Source of the DNA: LMUY01 sp964246185
GTDB lineage: Bacteria > Pseudomonadota > Alphaproteobacteria > Acetobacterales > Acetobacteraceae
Reading direction: 5' to 3'
NCBI GenBank assembly: GCA_964246185.1
Contig: CAXTPP010000053.1
Coordinates: forward strand, 1 to 22,507
DNA length: 22,507 nucleotides
Part shown: positions 14,096-20,709 of the stretch, piece after piece
How the letters are laid out: every line of letters begins with the position of its first letter
How positions within the stretch are numbered: position 1 is the first letter of the stretch
Position numbers and translations under genes: made by a program
Notes under the pieces: generated by a model
Databases searched by the model: none
Told to the model about the DNA's origin: nothing
Seen by the model: the letters and a program-made list of their open reading frames with translations, nothing else

Positions 14096-14325
14096 CCACC
14101 GGTGGGCGAAGCCCGGTTAGCCACCGGTGGGCGANNNNNNNNNNNNNNNNNNNNNNNNNNNNNNNNNNNNNNNNNNNNNNNNNNNNNNNNNNNNNNNNNN
14201 NNNNNNNNNNNNNNNNNNNNNNNNNNNNNNNNNNGGCGAAGCCCGGTTAGCCACCGGTGGGCGAAGCCCGGTTAGCCACCGGTGGGCGAGGCCCGGTCAG
14301 CCACCGGTGGCAAAGCCCGGGTAGA
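14081..14325. repeat. 25-bp tandem repeat array between convergent genes, interrupted by a gap
   Basis: Perfect 25-bp units occur at 14081-14105, 14106-14130, 14236-14260 and 14261-14285. A truncated unit runs into the gap at 14131-14134. A variant unit lies at 14286-14310, and a partial degenerate one follows. Each unit contains the palindrome CCACCGGTGG and a GGGC-GAA-GCCC mini-hairpin across the unit junction. The array covers the stop codon of NDH-2 on the left and the stop codon of the SDR gene on the right. There are no unique spacers, so it is not a CRISPR. It may act as a two-way terminator. Confidence 0.95.
14135..14234. other. Assembly gap of 100 N inside the repeat array
   Basis: Exactly 100 unknown bases lie inside the 25-bp array. 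A round 100 is a common placeholder for a gap of unknown size, so the true number of repeat units is not known. Confidence 0.97.
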
Positions 14326-15175
14326 GCGTCATGCCGCCGTCCACGAACAGGGTGGCACCGGTCACGTAGTCCGATGCGTCGGACGCCAGCCACACGGCAG
14401 CTTGCGCGATATCGTCCGGCTCGCCGATGCGCTTGTAGGGCACCAGGGTCATGAGCGACTTGTAGGCCTCGGGCGTGCTCCAGGCAGACGTGTTGATCGG
14501 GGTGCGGATGGCGCCCGGGGCGATCGAGTTGACCCGGATGAAGTGCGGCGCAAGCTCCTGGGCGATGCTCTGCATCAGCATGTCGATGCCGCCCTTGGAC
14601 GCCGCGTAGTTGACGTGCCCAGCCCACGGGATGACCTGGTGCACCGAACTCATGCAGATCATCTTGCCGGCCGCCTGCGACACGGAGGCCATCACGCCGC
14701 GGCGGAGGAACTCCCGCGCGGCGGCCCGGGTGCACAGGAACTGGCCGGTGAGGTTGATGCCGATGACGGTGCTCCACTGCTCCAGCGTCATGTCGGCGAA
14801 GGCCGAGTCGCGCTGCAGCCCGGCGTTGCTGACGGAGATGTGCAGCGTGCCGAACTGGGCGATGGCGGCGGCGTACATCCGCTCGACCTCGTCCTCCTTG
14901 CTCACGTCGGCCTGCAGGGTGATCGCCTTGCGGCCCATGGCCTCGATCTCGTGCGCGACCTCGTCGGCCGTTTCGGGATGGGTGACGTAGTTCACCGCCA
15001 CGTCCGCCCCGGCCCGGGCAAGGCCGAGCGCCACCGCCTTGCCGATGCCGGAGTTTGCGCCGGTGACCAGCGCGGGCTGGCCGGTCAGGACGGGCTGGTA
15101 GGGAGCGTGCGGCAGGCGGCTCGCATCGGGCAGCGCCGGGGCGGTCGGGTCCTTGGGATTCGGGTCGGTGCGCAT
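14297..15175 (-). CDS. SDR-family oxidoreductase, glucose 1-dehydrogenase-like
   Basis: The 292-residue classical SDR has an N-terminal extension of about 30 residues (DPNPKDPTAPALPDASRLPH...). It has the cofactor loop TGANSGIG (38-45), NAG (117-119), and a complete catalytic set Ser177, Tyr190 and Lys194 (YAASK). The C-terminus GGMTLYPGFATGG is typical of the glucose 1-dehydrogenase/general-stress SDR group. It probably reduces or oxidises a sugar or a small carbonyl compound with NAD(P). A GGAG motif lies upstream of the ATG and a perfect EcfG promoter lies about 35-60 nt upstream, pointing to general-stress control. The stop codon lies within the 25-bp repeat array, and the codons for its last residues resemble the repeat unit. 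Confidence 0.93.
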   Translation of the reverse strand: MRTDPNPKDPTAPALPDASRLPHAPYQPVLTGQPALVTGANSGIGKAVALGLARAGADVAVNYVTHPETADEVAHEIEAMGRKAITLQADVSKEDEVERMYAAAIAQFGTLHISVSNAGLQRDSAFADMTLEQWSTVIGINLTGQFLCTRAAAREFLRRGVMASVSQAAGKMICMSSVHQVIPWAGHVNYAASKGGIDMLMQSIAQELAPHFIRVNSIAPGAIRTPINTSAWSTPEAYKSLMTLVPYKRIGEPDDIAQAAVWLASDASDYVTGATLFVDGGMTLYPGFATGG

Positions 15176-15210
15176 GGCGGCTTGCTCCGGAAAGGCGTTG
15201 ACCGCTTTGG

Positions 15211-15235
15211 AACGATGCGGCGGGTGGATTGTTCC
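15211..15235 (-). promoter_or_regulatory. EcfG-type (general stress) promoter upstream of SDR
   Basis: On the minus strand GGAAC (15235-15231), 16 bases and CGTT (15214-15211) match the EcfG consensus exactly. The start codon at 15175 gives a predicted leader of about 30 nt that includes a GGAG ribosome-binding site. Confidence 0.65.
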
Positions 15236-15270
15236 AGGCAGCGAGCGCCTTCAGCCGGGCGGTTGGGGCG

Positions 15271-16098
15271 TCAACGCCCGGCGACCTCGAACCGGCGCCA
15301 CTCGCTCGGCGCGTAGTGGCGGCCGTCGGCCGAGACGGCGAAGACGCGCCAGGCGTATTGCGCGGCGCCGGGCGGCAACGCCACCATCATCGCGGTGCGG
15401 CCTGAGTACTGGGCGGCTGCCGGGTGCAGGCCGTCCGCCACCGTCTCGACATCCACGTAGAACCGCACCGGCCCTGGCTCCTCCGGGGCCGACCAGACGA
15501 ACGGGACTGCGCCGTTGTCGTCGCGCACCGTCTCGCCGCGGGGCGTGCCGGGGCTGGCTGCCGCCAGAAGGCCGACGGATGGGTGGGACGGCTCTGCAAC
15601 CTGAGCGGCGCGACGGGTCGCGGCGGTGATCCCGTCCTTGCTCGCGGCCGCATACCAGGCGGCGGCGGCGGCGGGGTTGCGCGGCACGCCGTCGCCTGCC
15701 TCGTACAGCTGCCCGAGCACGTACTCCGCCCGGGGATAGCCGGCGGCTGCGGCCCGGCCGTACCACTGCGCCGCGAGCGCCGCGTCGCGCTCGCCGCAGC
15801 GGCCCTGGTCGATCATCACGGCGGCGTTGAACGCGGCCCCGGCCACGCCTGCCTCGCCGGCGCGCTGGTACCAGTGGCACGCGCTGCCGGCGTCCTGGCT
15901 CACGCCCTGGCCAAGATCATAAGCCAGACCTAGGCCGAACTGCGCCTGCGCGTCGCCCGCGACGGCCTGGCCTGACCAGAGCGCCACCGCCTTGCCGAAC
16001 TGCCCGGCGTCGTAGGCCTGCCAACCGTCGGACGGCGCCGCCGCCGGCAGGCCGGCGAGGCAGGCCGCGGCCAGCGCCCAACGCCAGCCGCGGGTCAC
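15271..16098 (-). CDS. Sel1-repeat protein with fibronectin-like C-terminal domain
   Basis: The 275-residue protein has a signal-peptide-like start (about 1-21). Sel1-type helical repeats follow (about 24-160), seen as AQAQFGLGLAYDLGQGVSQD, ACHWYQRAGEAGVAGAAFN, AAQWYGRAAAAGYPRAEYVLGQ and AAAWYAAAS. The last 90 residues (VPFVWSAPEEPG to WRRFEVAGR) have the alternating pattern and QYAWRVFAVSADG core of a fibronectin type III-like fold. Sel1 repeats usually act as protein-binding scaffolds. The GTG start overlaps the upstream OmpA-domain stop (GTGA), so the gene is translationally coupled as the last of three. I do not recognise a specific orthologue; a periplasmic binding partner for the OmpA protein is an inference. 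Confidence 0.85.
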   Translation of the reverse strand: MTRGWRWALAAACLAGLPAAAPSDGWQAYDAGQFGKAVALWSGQAVAGDAQAQFGLGLAYDLGQGVSQDAGSACHWYQRAGEAGVAGAAFNAAVMIDQGRCGERDAALAAQWYGRAAAAGYPRAEYVLGQLYEAGDGVPRNPAAAAAWYAAASKDGITAATRRAAQVAEPSHPSVGLLAAASPGTPRGETVRDDNGAVPFVWSAPEEPGPVRFYVDVETVADGLHPAAAQYSGRTAMMVALPPGAAQYAWRVFAVSADGRHYAPSEWRRFEVAGR

Positions 16099-16586
16099 CG
16101 CCAGTGGATTTCCACTCGGCGGTCATTCGGTTCCGCCACGCCGGGTGCAGCCGCCACCGGCTGGTCGGTCTCGCCCTTCGCCAGCACCTGGAACCGGTCC
16201 ACGGGAATGCCGCGGGCCACCAGCTCGCGCAGCACGACCTGGGCGCGCTGGTCCGACAGGGCCAGGTTGACGGCGGGCGAGCCCACCGAGTCGGTGCCGC
16301 CGATCACGATCATCACGATGGGGTGCCCGTCGCGGTAGGTACGGGATGCCTTGTCCAGCAGGCCACGGTCCTGCGGACGGATGGCGGTGCTGCCCGTGTC
16401 GAAGTACAGCACCAGGGAATCGGGAGCCGTGGCGGGGACCGGCTGGCTGGCCGGCGCCGGCGGTTCGTGCACCACGGCGGCGGTCTGCACCTGTGGGAGG
16501 GCGGCCGGCGCCGGCTGGGCTTGCGCCCGCACGGCCAGGATGGCCAGCAGCGCGGCGCTGGCGCGGATCAGGGGAGTGGGTCGCAT
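16095..16586 (-). CDS. Periplasmic OmpA-domain (peptidoglycan-binding) protein
   Basis: The 163-residue product has a signal peptide of about 24 residues (ending AQAQ), with no lipobox Cys. An Ala/Pro-rich linker precedes an OmpA-C domain (about 58-163). The domain shows LYFDTGSTAIRPQ, GGTDSVGSPAVNLALSDQRAQVV (keeping the Asp and Arg that in the family bind diaminopimelate) and NDRRVEIHWR at the very end. I prefer the ATG at 16586 over 16607 because AGGAG sits 7 nt upstream and the signal peptide starts there. Its start follows the upstream ATPase stop by one base, and its stop overlaps the Sel1 gene. It differs from Pal in being unlipidated, so it should be soluble in the periplasm and bound to the cell wall. 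Confidence 0.88.
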   Translation of the reverse strand: MRPTPLIRASAALLAILAVRAQAQPAPAALPQVQTAAVVHEPPAPASQPVPATAPDSLVLYFDTGSTAIRPQDRGLLDKASRTYRDGHPIVMIVIGGTDSVGSPAVNLALSDQRAQVVLRELVARGIPVDRFQVLAKGETDQPVAAAPGVAEPNDRRVEIHWR

Positions 16587-16587
16587 T

Positions 16588-17835
16588 CTAGTCTCCTGGG
16601 TTGGCAAGGACTGACGGAAGAGCCGAACGCGCGGCGGCGGCGGAAGGCACCATCACCTCAACGGCACCGGGCGCGGACAGGATGTTCGGGGATGGCGCAG
16701 CAAGGTGCACGGCGTCCGGGCCAGCGCCGACCGCCGCAGCCAGCTGAGCGGCAGCGGTGGCATCCTCGGCATAGAAGTAGCGGACCTCGAGGTTCGCGGA
16801 ACGGAAGGCTGCGTGCCGCTGCCCCGTCACGTCATAGCCAAGGCCGGCCAGCATCCCGGTGAGCTGGGCTGCCCGCTCCGCAGTGCGACGCGGCACCGCC
16901 AGCGTGACATGGAGGGGAACCGCCGCGGGCAACGACGCCGGCCCGGCGGCGGAGGCGGCGGGCAGCGCCGGCTCAGGCGTCGTGGCCGGCTCAGGAACCG
17001 TCTCCGCCTTGGGCTGGACGGAGGGCAGCATGGTCGGCTGCGGCGCCAAGCCAGGAAGCGGGCCAGGGTGCCGGGGCCATCCCAGCATCACGGCCAGGCT
17101 GACCAACCCGATGGCCGCCGCGGCCGGCCACGGCACGATCCGCCGCTTCCACGGGACGGCATCGGCCGCACGCTTCGGTGGGAGCGCTGCCTCGGACGCC
17201 CTGGCCGCATCCGGCAGGCCAGCCGGGGTGTTTGGGCCGGGTGGGCGCTCCTGCTTCGCCCAAGCCTGCTCGACGTGGCCGGCCCGCACGGCTGGGGACG
17301 CAAAGACGCGGCCCGCCTCGCCGCCGCCTTGCAGCAAGGCTGCCACGAACCCGGCAGCCGCCTCGGGCGGCAGCGGGTGCAGCGTCACCGCTGTGACCCG
17401 GCGCGGCAGGCCGGCGGTTAGCATGGCAAGCGCCGGCTCGCCTGCCAGGACGCAGGCCGCCGGGTGATCCAGGACCGCCTGCAACGCCGCTTCCCCGAGC
17501 CGGTGCGCATCGTCCGCCAGCAGCACCGCGCCCGGCGCCGGCATCTGGCCCGGCGCGAGGAAGCCGACCGGCCGTCCAGCTTGCTCCAGCAAGGCGAACA
17601 GCGCTTGCAGTAAGCTCGTCTTGCCGACGCCGGGCAGCCCGACCAGCACGACGACATGGCCGGACCGGATGCCGACCGAGACGTCCCGCAGCGCGTCCAG
17701 CCACGCGCCATGCAGCGTCATGCCGCCAGGAGCCTGCACGATGCGGCCAACATCCGCACGCCCAGCGCCGGCACGCCCAGCACTGGCATGGTTGTCCGGA
17801 TGTGCTTCATCGAGCAGCAAAATTGCCGAGGACAT
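16588..17835 (-). CDS. ExeA/GspA-like P-loop ATPase with membrane span and periplasmic LytR_C/SPOR-like domain
   Basis: The 415-residue protein has three parts. A cytoplasmic AAA-type ATPase comes first, with Walker A GLPGVGKT (66-73) and Walker B LLADDAH (105-111). A single membrane span lies at about 236-253, after a basic KRR stop-transfer sequence. A Pro/Ala/Glu-rich periplasmic linker (about 255-305) leads to a C-terminal domain (about 308-380) resembling LytR_C/SPOR-type folds (HVTLAVPRRTAERAAQLTGM). The layout recalls ExeA/GspA and DamX proteins, which couple a cytoplasmic ATPase to peptidoglycan and secretin assembly. The first 38 residues are low complexity, and the Met at 39 is an alternative start. 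It is the first gene of a coupled operon with the OmpA-domain and Sel1 proteins. Confidence 0.8.
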   Translation of the reverse strand: MSSAILLLDEAHPDNHASAGRAGAGRADVGRIVQAPGGMTLHGAWLDALRDVSVGIRSGHVVVLVGLPGVGKTSLLQALFALLEQAGRPVGFLAPGQMPAPGAVLLADDAHRLGEAALQAVLDHPAACVLAGEPALAMLTAGLPRRVTAVTLHPLPPEAAAGFVAALLQGGGEAGRVFASPAVRAGHVEQAWAKQERPPGPNTPAGLPDAARASEAALPPKRAADAVPWKRRIVPWPAAAAIGLVSLAVMLGWPRHPGPLPGLAPQPTMLPSVQPKAETVPEPATTPEPALPAASAAGPASLPAAVPLHVTLAVPRRTAERAAQLTGMLAGLGYDVTGQRHAAFRSANLEVRYFYAEDATAAAQLAAAVGAGPDAVHLAAPSPNILSAPGAVEVMVPSAAAARSALPSVLANPGD

Positions 17836-17842
17836 GCATCGT

Positions 17843-17870
17843 TAGATACGAAACCGCGGCTGGAACGCAA
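17843..17870 (-). promoter_or_regulatory. Promoter candidate of the ATPase/OmpA/Sel1 operon
   Basis: On the minus strand TTGCGT (17870-17865), 16 nt and TATCTA (17848-17843) resemble a sigma70 promoter. Transcription would begin almost at the ATG (17835), and no Shine-Dalgarno sequence is seen, so the mRNA may be leaderless. Prediction by eye only. The rest of 17836-18012 holds the unidentified promoter of the divergent aldo/keto reductase. Confidence 0.35.
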
Positions 17871-18012
17871 GCAAACTGGGTTTTCCAACCTGCTTTCCCG
17901 CGCCCAATTACATTTGTATGCAAAGACCGCGGCCCGCACGGCTTGCACGCCGGCTCGCCACCGTCATTTATCGGCGGACGCGCAACGCCGTTTCTTGCCG
18001 CAGGGTCAAACA

Positions 18013-18834
18013 ATGCTTAAGCGGCCCATCCCGGCCACGGGCGAGATGCTGCCGGCCGTCGGCTGCGGCACCTGGAACACCTTCAACGTCGGGCCGGAGC
18101 CAGCCAAGCGCGCGCCGCTGCGGGACGTGCTGCAGCGCCTGTTCGACGGCGGCGGCGCGGTGGTGGACAGCTCGCCCATGTACGGCCGGGCGGAGGGCGT
18201 GGCGGGCGCCCTGATGCAGGAGATGGGCGCGCGGGACCGGGCCTTCGTCGCCACCAAGGTCTGGACCCACGGCCGGGATGCCGGCCTGGCGCAGCTCGCC
18301 CGGTCGCACGCCCTGCTGCAGGCGCCGGTGCTGGACCTGGCGCAGATCCACAACCTGGTCGATTGGCAGGCCCACCTCCCGTCCCTGCGGGCGGCCAAGG
18401 AGCGGGGCGAGGTGCGCTACATCGGCATCACGCACTTCAAGACCAGCGCCCATGCGGAGCTGCAGGCGGTGATGCGGTCCGAGCCGATCGACTTCGTGCA
18501 GGTGAACTACTCGCTGGCGGACCGGGCGGCCGAGAAGGCGCTGCTGCCGCTGGCGGCGGAGCGCGGGATCGCGGTGCTGGCCAACCGGCCGTTCGGCAAG
18601 GGCGGGCTGGTGCCGCGGCTCAACCGCCATCCGCTGCCGGGTTTCGCGGCGGAGCTTGGCTGCGCCGGCTGGGCGGAGCTGGCGCTGAAGTTCGTGCTCG
18701 CCCACGCGGCCGTCACCTGCGCCATTCCCGGCACGCGGGACCCGAAGCACATGGCCAGCAACGCCCGCGCCGGGTCCGGCAAGCTGCCCGATGCGGACAT
18801 GCTCCGCCGCATCGTCGCCGCGGCGGGCTTGTGA
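18013..18834 (+). CDS. Aldo/keto reductase
   Basis: The 273-residue AKR-superfamily (beta/alpha)8 barrel would catalyse NAD(P)H-linked reduction of aldehydes or ketones. The catalytic tetrad is visible: Asp52 and Tyr57 (VVDSSPMYG), Lys82 (FVATKVW) and His113 (LAQIHNL). Further barrel strands read VRYIGITHFK, IDFVQVNYSL, GIAVLANRPFGKGG and CAIPGTRDPKH, the last being the cofactor-phosphate region. It is slightly shorter than many AKRs (about 280-330). The ATG at 18013 has AGGG upstream and begins the homologous region. The reading frame is open further upstream, but that stretch lies in the divergent promoter region and shows no family sequence. The stop overlaps the GTG start of the MFS gene (GTGA), implying co-translation. 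Confidence 0.92.
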   Translation: MLKRPIPATGEMLPAVGCGTWNTFNVGPEPAKRAPLRDVLQRLFDGGGAVVDSSPMYGRAEGVAGALMQEMGARDRAFVATKVWTHGRDAGLAQLARSHALLQAPVLDLAQIHNLVDWQAHLPSLRAAKERGEVRYIGITHFKTSAHAELQAVMRSEPIDFVQVNYSLADRAAEKALLPLAAERGIAVLANRPFGKGGLVPRLNRHPLPGFAAELGCAGWAELALKFVLAHAAVTCAIPGTRDPKHMASNARAGSGKLPDADMLRRIVAAAGL

Positions 18835-20099
18835 GCGGGCCTGTGAGCAAGGCGGAAGAACGTCCGCTCGCGCTGCTGCGGCCGCACTGGCGGCTGGTGC
18901 TGGCGGCGTTCCTCGGCTGGTTCCTCGACGCGTTCGACCAGGTGGCGCTGCTGCTGGTGCTGCCGGACATCGGCAAGCACTTCGGCGTCAGCCTCACCGC
19001 CATGGGCCTGGTGATCACGGCGCAGAGCCTGGGCCGGGTCGGCGGCAACGTCGGCTGGGGATGGCTGGCCGACCGCTACGGCCGCAAGCTCACCTTCATG
19101 GCCGGCGTGATCTGGTTCGCCGCGTTCTCCGGCCTGTCCGGGCTGGCGTGGAGCTATACGGCGCTGCTGGTGATCCAGCTGCTGTTCGGCATCGGCTTCG
19201 GCGGCGAATGGACCGCCTCGGCCGCGCTGCTGATGGAAAGCGTGCCGGAGAAGGCCCGCTCCGCCGCGTCGTCGCTGATGATGGCCGGCTACGAGTTCGG
19301 CTTCTTCGCCGCCGCCGGGGCGCAGGCGCTGCTGCTGCCGTCGTTCGGCTGGCGGTCGCTGTTCCTGGTCGGCATCGCCCCGGCGCTGCTGGCCATCTTC
19401 ATCCGCCGGGGCGTCGCGGAAAGCCCCGTCTGGCTGCGCACCCAGGCCGAGCGGCACGCGCCCAACCAGCCCAACACCCACCAGCCCGGCGCCCGACCCC
19501 GCTTCCGCATGGACCGCGCGGCGTGGCAGGCCTGCGCCTTCATGCTGGCGCTGCAGTTCCAGACCGCCGCGATCTACAGCTTCTACCCGGTGCTGCTGCG
19601 GGACGAGCACGGCTACAGCCCGAACGGCGTGTTCGCGGCGGTGGCGCTGTACTCGGCCGGCTCCATCGGCGGCAAGCTGCTGTGCGGCTTCGCGGCCGGC
19701 CGGCTCGGCGACCGCCCGGTGATCCTGGCCTGCCTTGCCGTCACGGCGACCGCGATCGTGCCGTTCGCCGCCTCGCAAGGCGCCGCCCTGCTGCTCGGGG
19801 CGGCCTTCGTGATGGGCGCGTCCAGCAGCGGCGTGTTCGCGCTGGTGCCGCACTACCTGTCGCTGCGGTTCCCCAACGCCGTGCGCTCGTTCGGCATGGG
19901 CCTGGCCTACGCGCTGGCGGCCTGCGGGCAAGGCATCGCCACCTATGCCGTTCCGGCGGCCGGCAGCGGCATCGGGCTGCAGCACGCCATCGAGCTGTTC
20001 GTCTTCGCCAGCTCCGCCGCGGTGGCGCTGATCGCGCTGCGTCAGCCGTCTGACCTGCCCGGACGCGACATGGATGGGCAAGCGCTGGCGGCTGCCTGA
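18831..20099 (+). CDS. MFS transporter (metabolite:H+ symporter type)
   Basis: The 422-residue protein has about 12 hydrophobic segments. The loop between helices 2 and 3 carries motif A (GWLADRYGRK), and a weaker repeat appears in the second half (AGRLGDRP). The opening WFLDAFDQVALLLVLPDI, and GIGFGGEWTASAALLMESVPEKARS after helix 4, are typical of the sugar/carboxylate metabolite:proton symporter branch. The preferred start is the GTG at 18831, overlapping the aldo/keto reductase stop; a second in-frame GTG at 18843 is possible. The coupling suggests that the transporter brings in or exports a substrate or product of the reductase. The exact solute cannot be read from the sequence. Confidence 0.9.
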   Translation: MSGPVSKAEERPLALLRPHWRLVLAAFLGWFLDAFDQVALLLVLPDIGKHFGVSLTAMGLVITAQSLGRVGGNVGWGWLADRYGRKLTFMAGVIWFAAFSGLSGLAWSYTALLVIQLLFGIGFGGEWTASAALLMESVPEKARSAASSLMMAGYEFGFFAAAGAQALLLPSFGWRSLFLVGIAPALLAIFIRRGVAESPVWLRTQAERHAPNQPNTHQPGARPRFRMDRAAWQACAFMLALQFQTAAIYSFYPVLLRDEHGYSPNGVFAAVALYSAGSIGGKLLCGFAAGRLGDRPVILACLAVTATAIVPFAASQGAALLLGAAFVMGASSSGVFALVPHYLSLRFPNAVRSFGMGLAYALAACGQGIATYAVPAAGSGIGLQHAIELFVFASSAAVALIALRQPSDLPGRDMDGQALAAA

Positions 20100-20110
20100 C
20101 CCAGGTGTCA

Positions 20111-20150
20111 GGGTAATCTTACACTTTTGTGTTACTGCTGAACATTACCC
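20111..20150 (+). promoter_or_regulatory. Nested inverted repeat downstream of the MFS gene
   Basis: GGGTAAT (20111-20117) and ATTACCC (20144-20150) are a perfect 7-bp inverted repeat around 26 nt. Inside it lies ACAC-TTTT-GTGT (20121-20132). The stretch is clearly A/T-richer than its surroundings. It could be an MFS terminator, an operator, or the leader of the small gene at 20201. Confidence 0.4.
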
Positions 20151-20200
20151 AGCGATGGCAGTGCGTTGCGAACCGGCACGAAGATTGCGAGGTTCATGGC

Positions 20201-20314
20201 ATGGGGTTGAACCGCTATCGTATCCGGCGCGAGGCGGTCGGCTTGGTCGTGGCGTTGGCGCTCAGCGCTGCCCTCATGGGATGGCTGGTCGCGATGCTGC
20301 TCGGCTTGATCTGA
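20201..20314 (+). CDS. Hypothetical 37-residue single-span membrane peptide
   Basis: The predicted product is MGLNRYRIRREA followed by one hydrophobic span (about residues 12-37: AVGLVVALALSAALMGWLVA...) running to the C-terminus. The basic N-terminus would stay in the cytoplasm by the positive-inside rule. A GCGAGG sequence lies 8 nt before the ATG, a sound ribosome-binding site. The frame is also open upstream to 20129, but that extension has no Shine-Dalgarno site. It follows the MFS gene by 101 nt and converges on a membrane protein gene. I do not recognise a family. It may be a real small membrane protein or a chance frame in G+C-rich DNA. Confidence 0.4.
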   Translation: MGLNRYRIRREAVGLVVALALSAALMGWLVAMLLGLI

Positions 20315-20322
20315 GGGCCTAT

Positions 20323-20709
20323 TCAAACCGGCGCGGACAGGTAGGCGACCAGCAGCACCAGCCCGATGATCGCGACCGTCGCGTGCGTGCCGACCAGCAG
20401 CACGCCAGGTCCCTTGCCGCGCAGCCGCACCGCCGCCATCAGCAGCCCCAGCGCGAGCGCGCCCACGAAGAAATACGCGGCGAACCTGCCGAACGACCCG
20501 GCACCCTGCCTCACCCCACGCGGCGGGCCGCCCAGGCCGTACAGCAGCAGCACGAACCCGGCTGCGCCCACCGAGCCGTGCACCGCGGCTGGCCACCACA
20601 CCCGTGCCTTCGGCCGACTCAGCTGCGCCACCCCGGCCAGAACCATGCCCAGCGCAGCGCCGCCGCTCAGCACTGCGGTAGCCCAGCCTAGCAGCACACC
20701 GGGCGTCAC
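20323..20709 (-). CDS. Hypothetical four-span membrane protein, coupled to mfd
   Basis: The 128-residue protein has four predicted membrane helices (about 4-28, 42-62, 72-94, 102-124) with short loops. Notable positions are His in helices 2 and 4 (AVHGSVGAAGF and GTHATVAIIG) and the basic loop RLRGKG. The paired His-containing helices could suggest a cofactor or metal site, but I recognise no family and do not assign a function. The start is GTG at 20709, sharing four bases with the mfd stop (GTGA), so translation should depend on mfd. No ribosome-binding site is needed under such coupling. It ends convergently with the 37-residue peptide gene, with 8 nt between them and no obvious terminator. 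Confidence 0.8.
   Translation of the reverse strand: MTPGVLLGWATAVLSGGAALGMVLAGVAQLSRPKARVWWPAAVHGSVGAAGFVLLLYGLGGPPRGVRQGAGSFGRFAAYFFVGALALGLLMAAVRLRGKGPGVLLVGTHATVAIIGLVLLVAYLSAPV

Noticed and set aside
14081..14325. Possible CRISPR array.
   Set aside because: The 25-bp units are directly abutting with no unique spacers, and no cas genes are present.
17861..17887. A GGAAC motif upstream of the aldo/keto reductase, as a possible EcfG promoter.
   Set aside because: No CGTT occurs at the required 16-17 nt spacing.
17656..18012. N-terminal extension of the aldo/keto reductase frame.
   Set aside because: The frame is open, but the residues show no family similarity and overlap the start of the divergent ATPase gene. 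The ATG at 18013 begins the conserved barrel.
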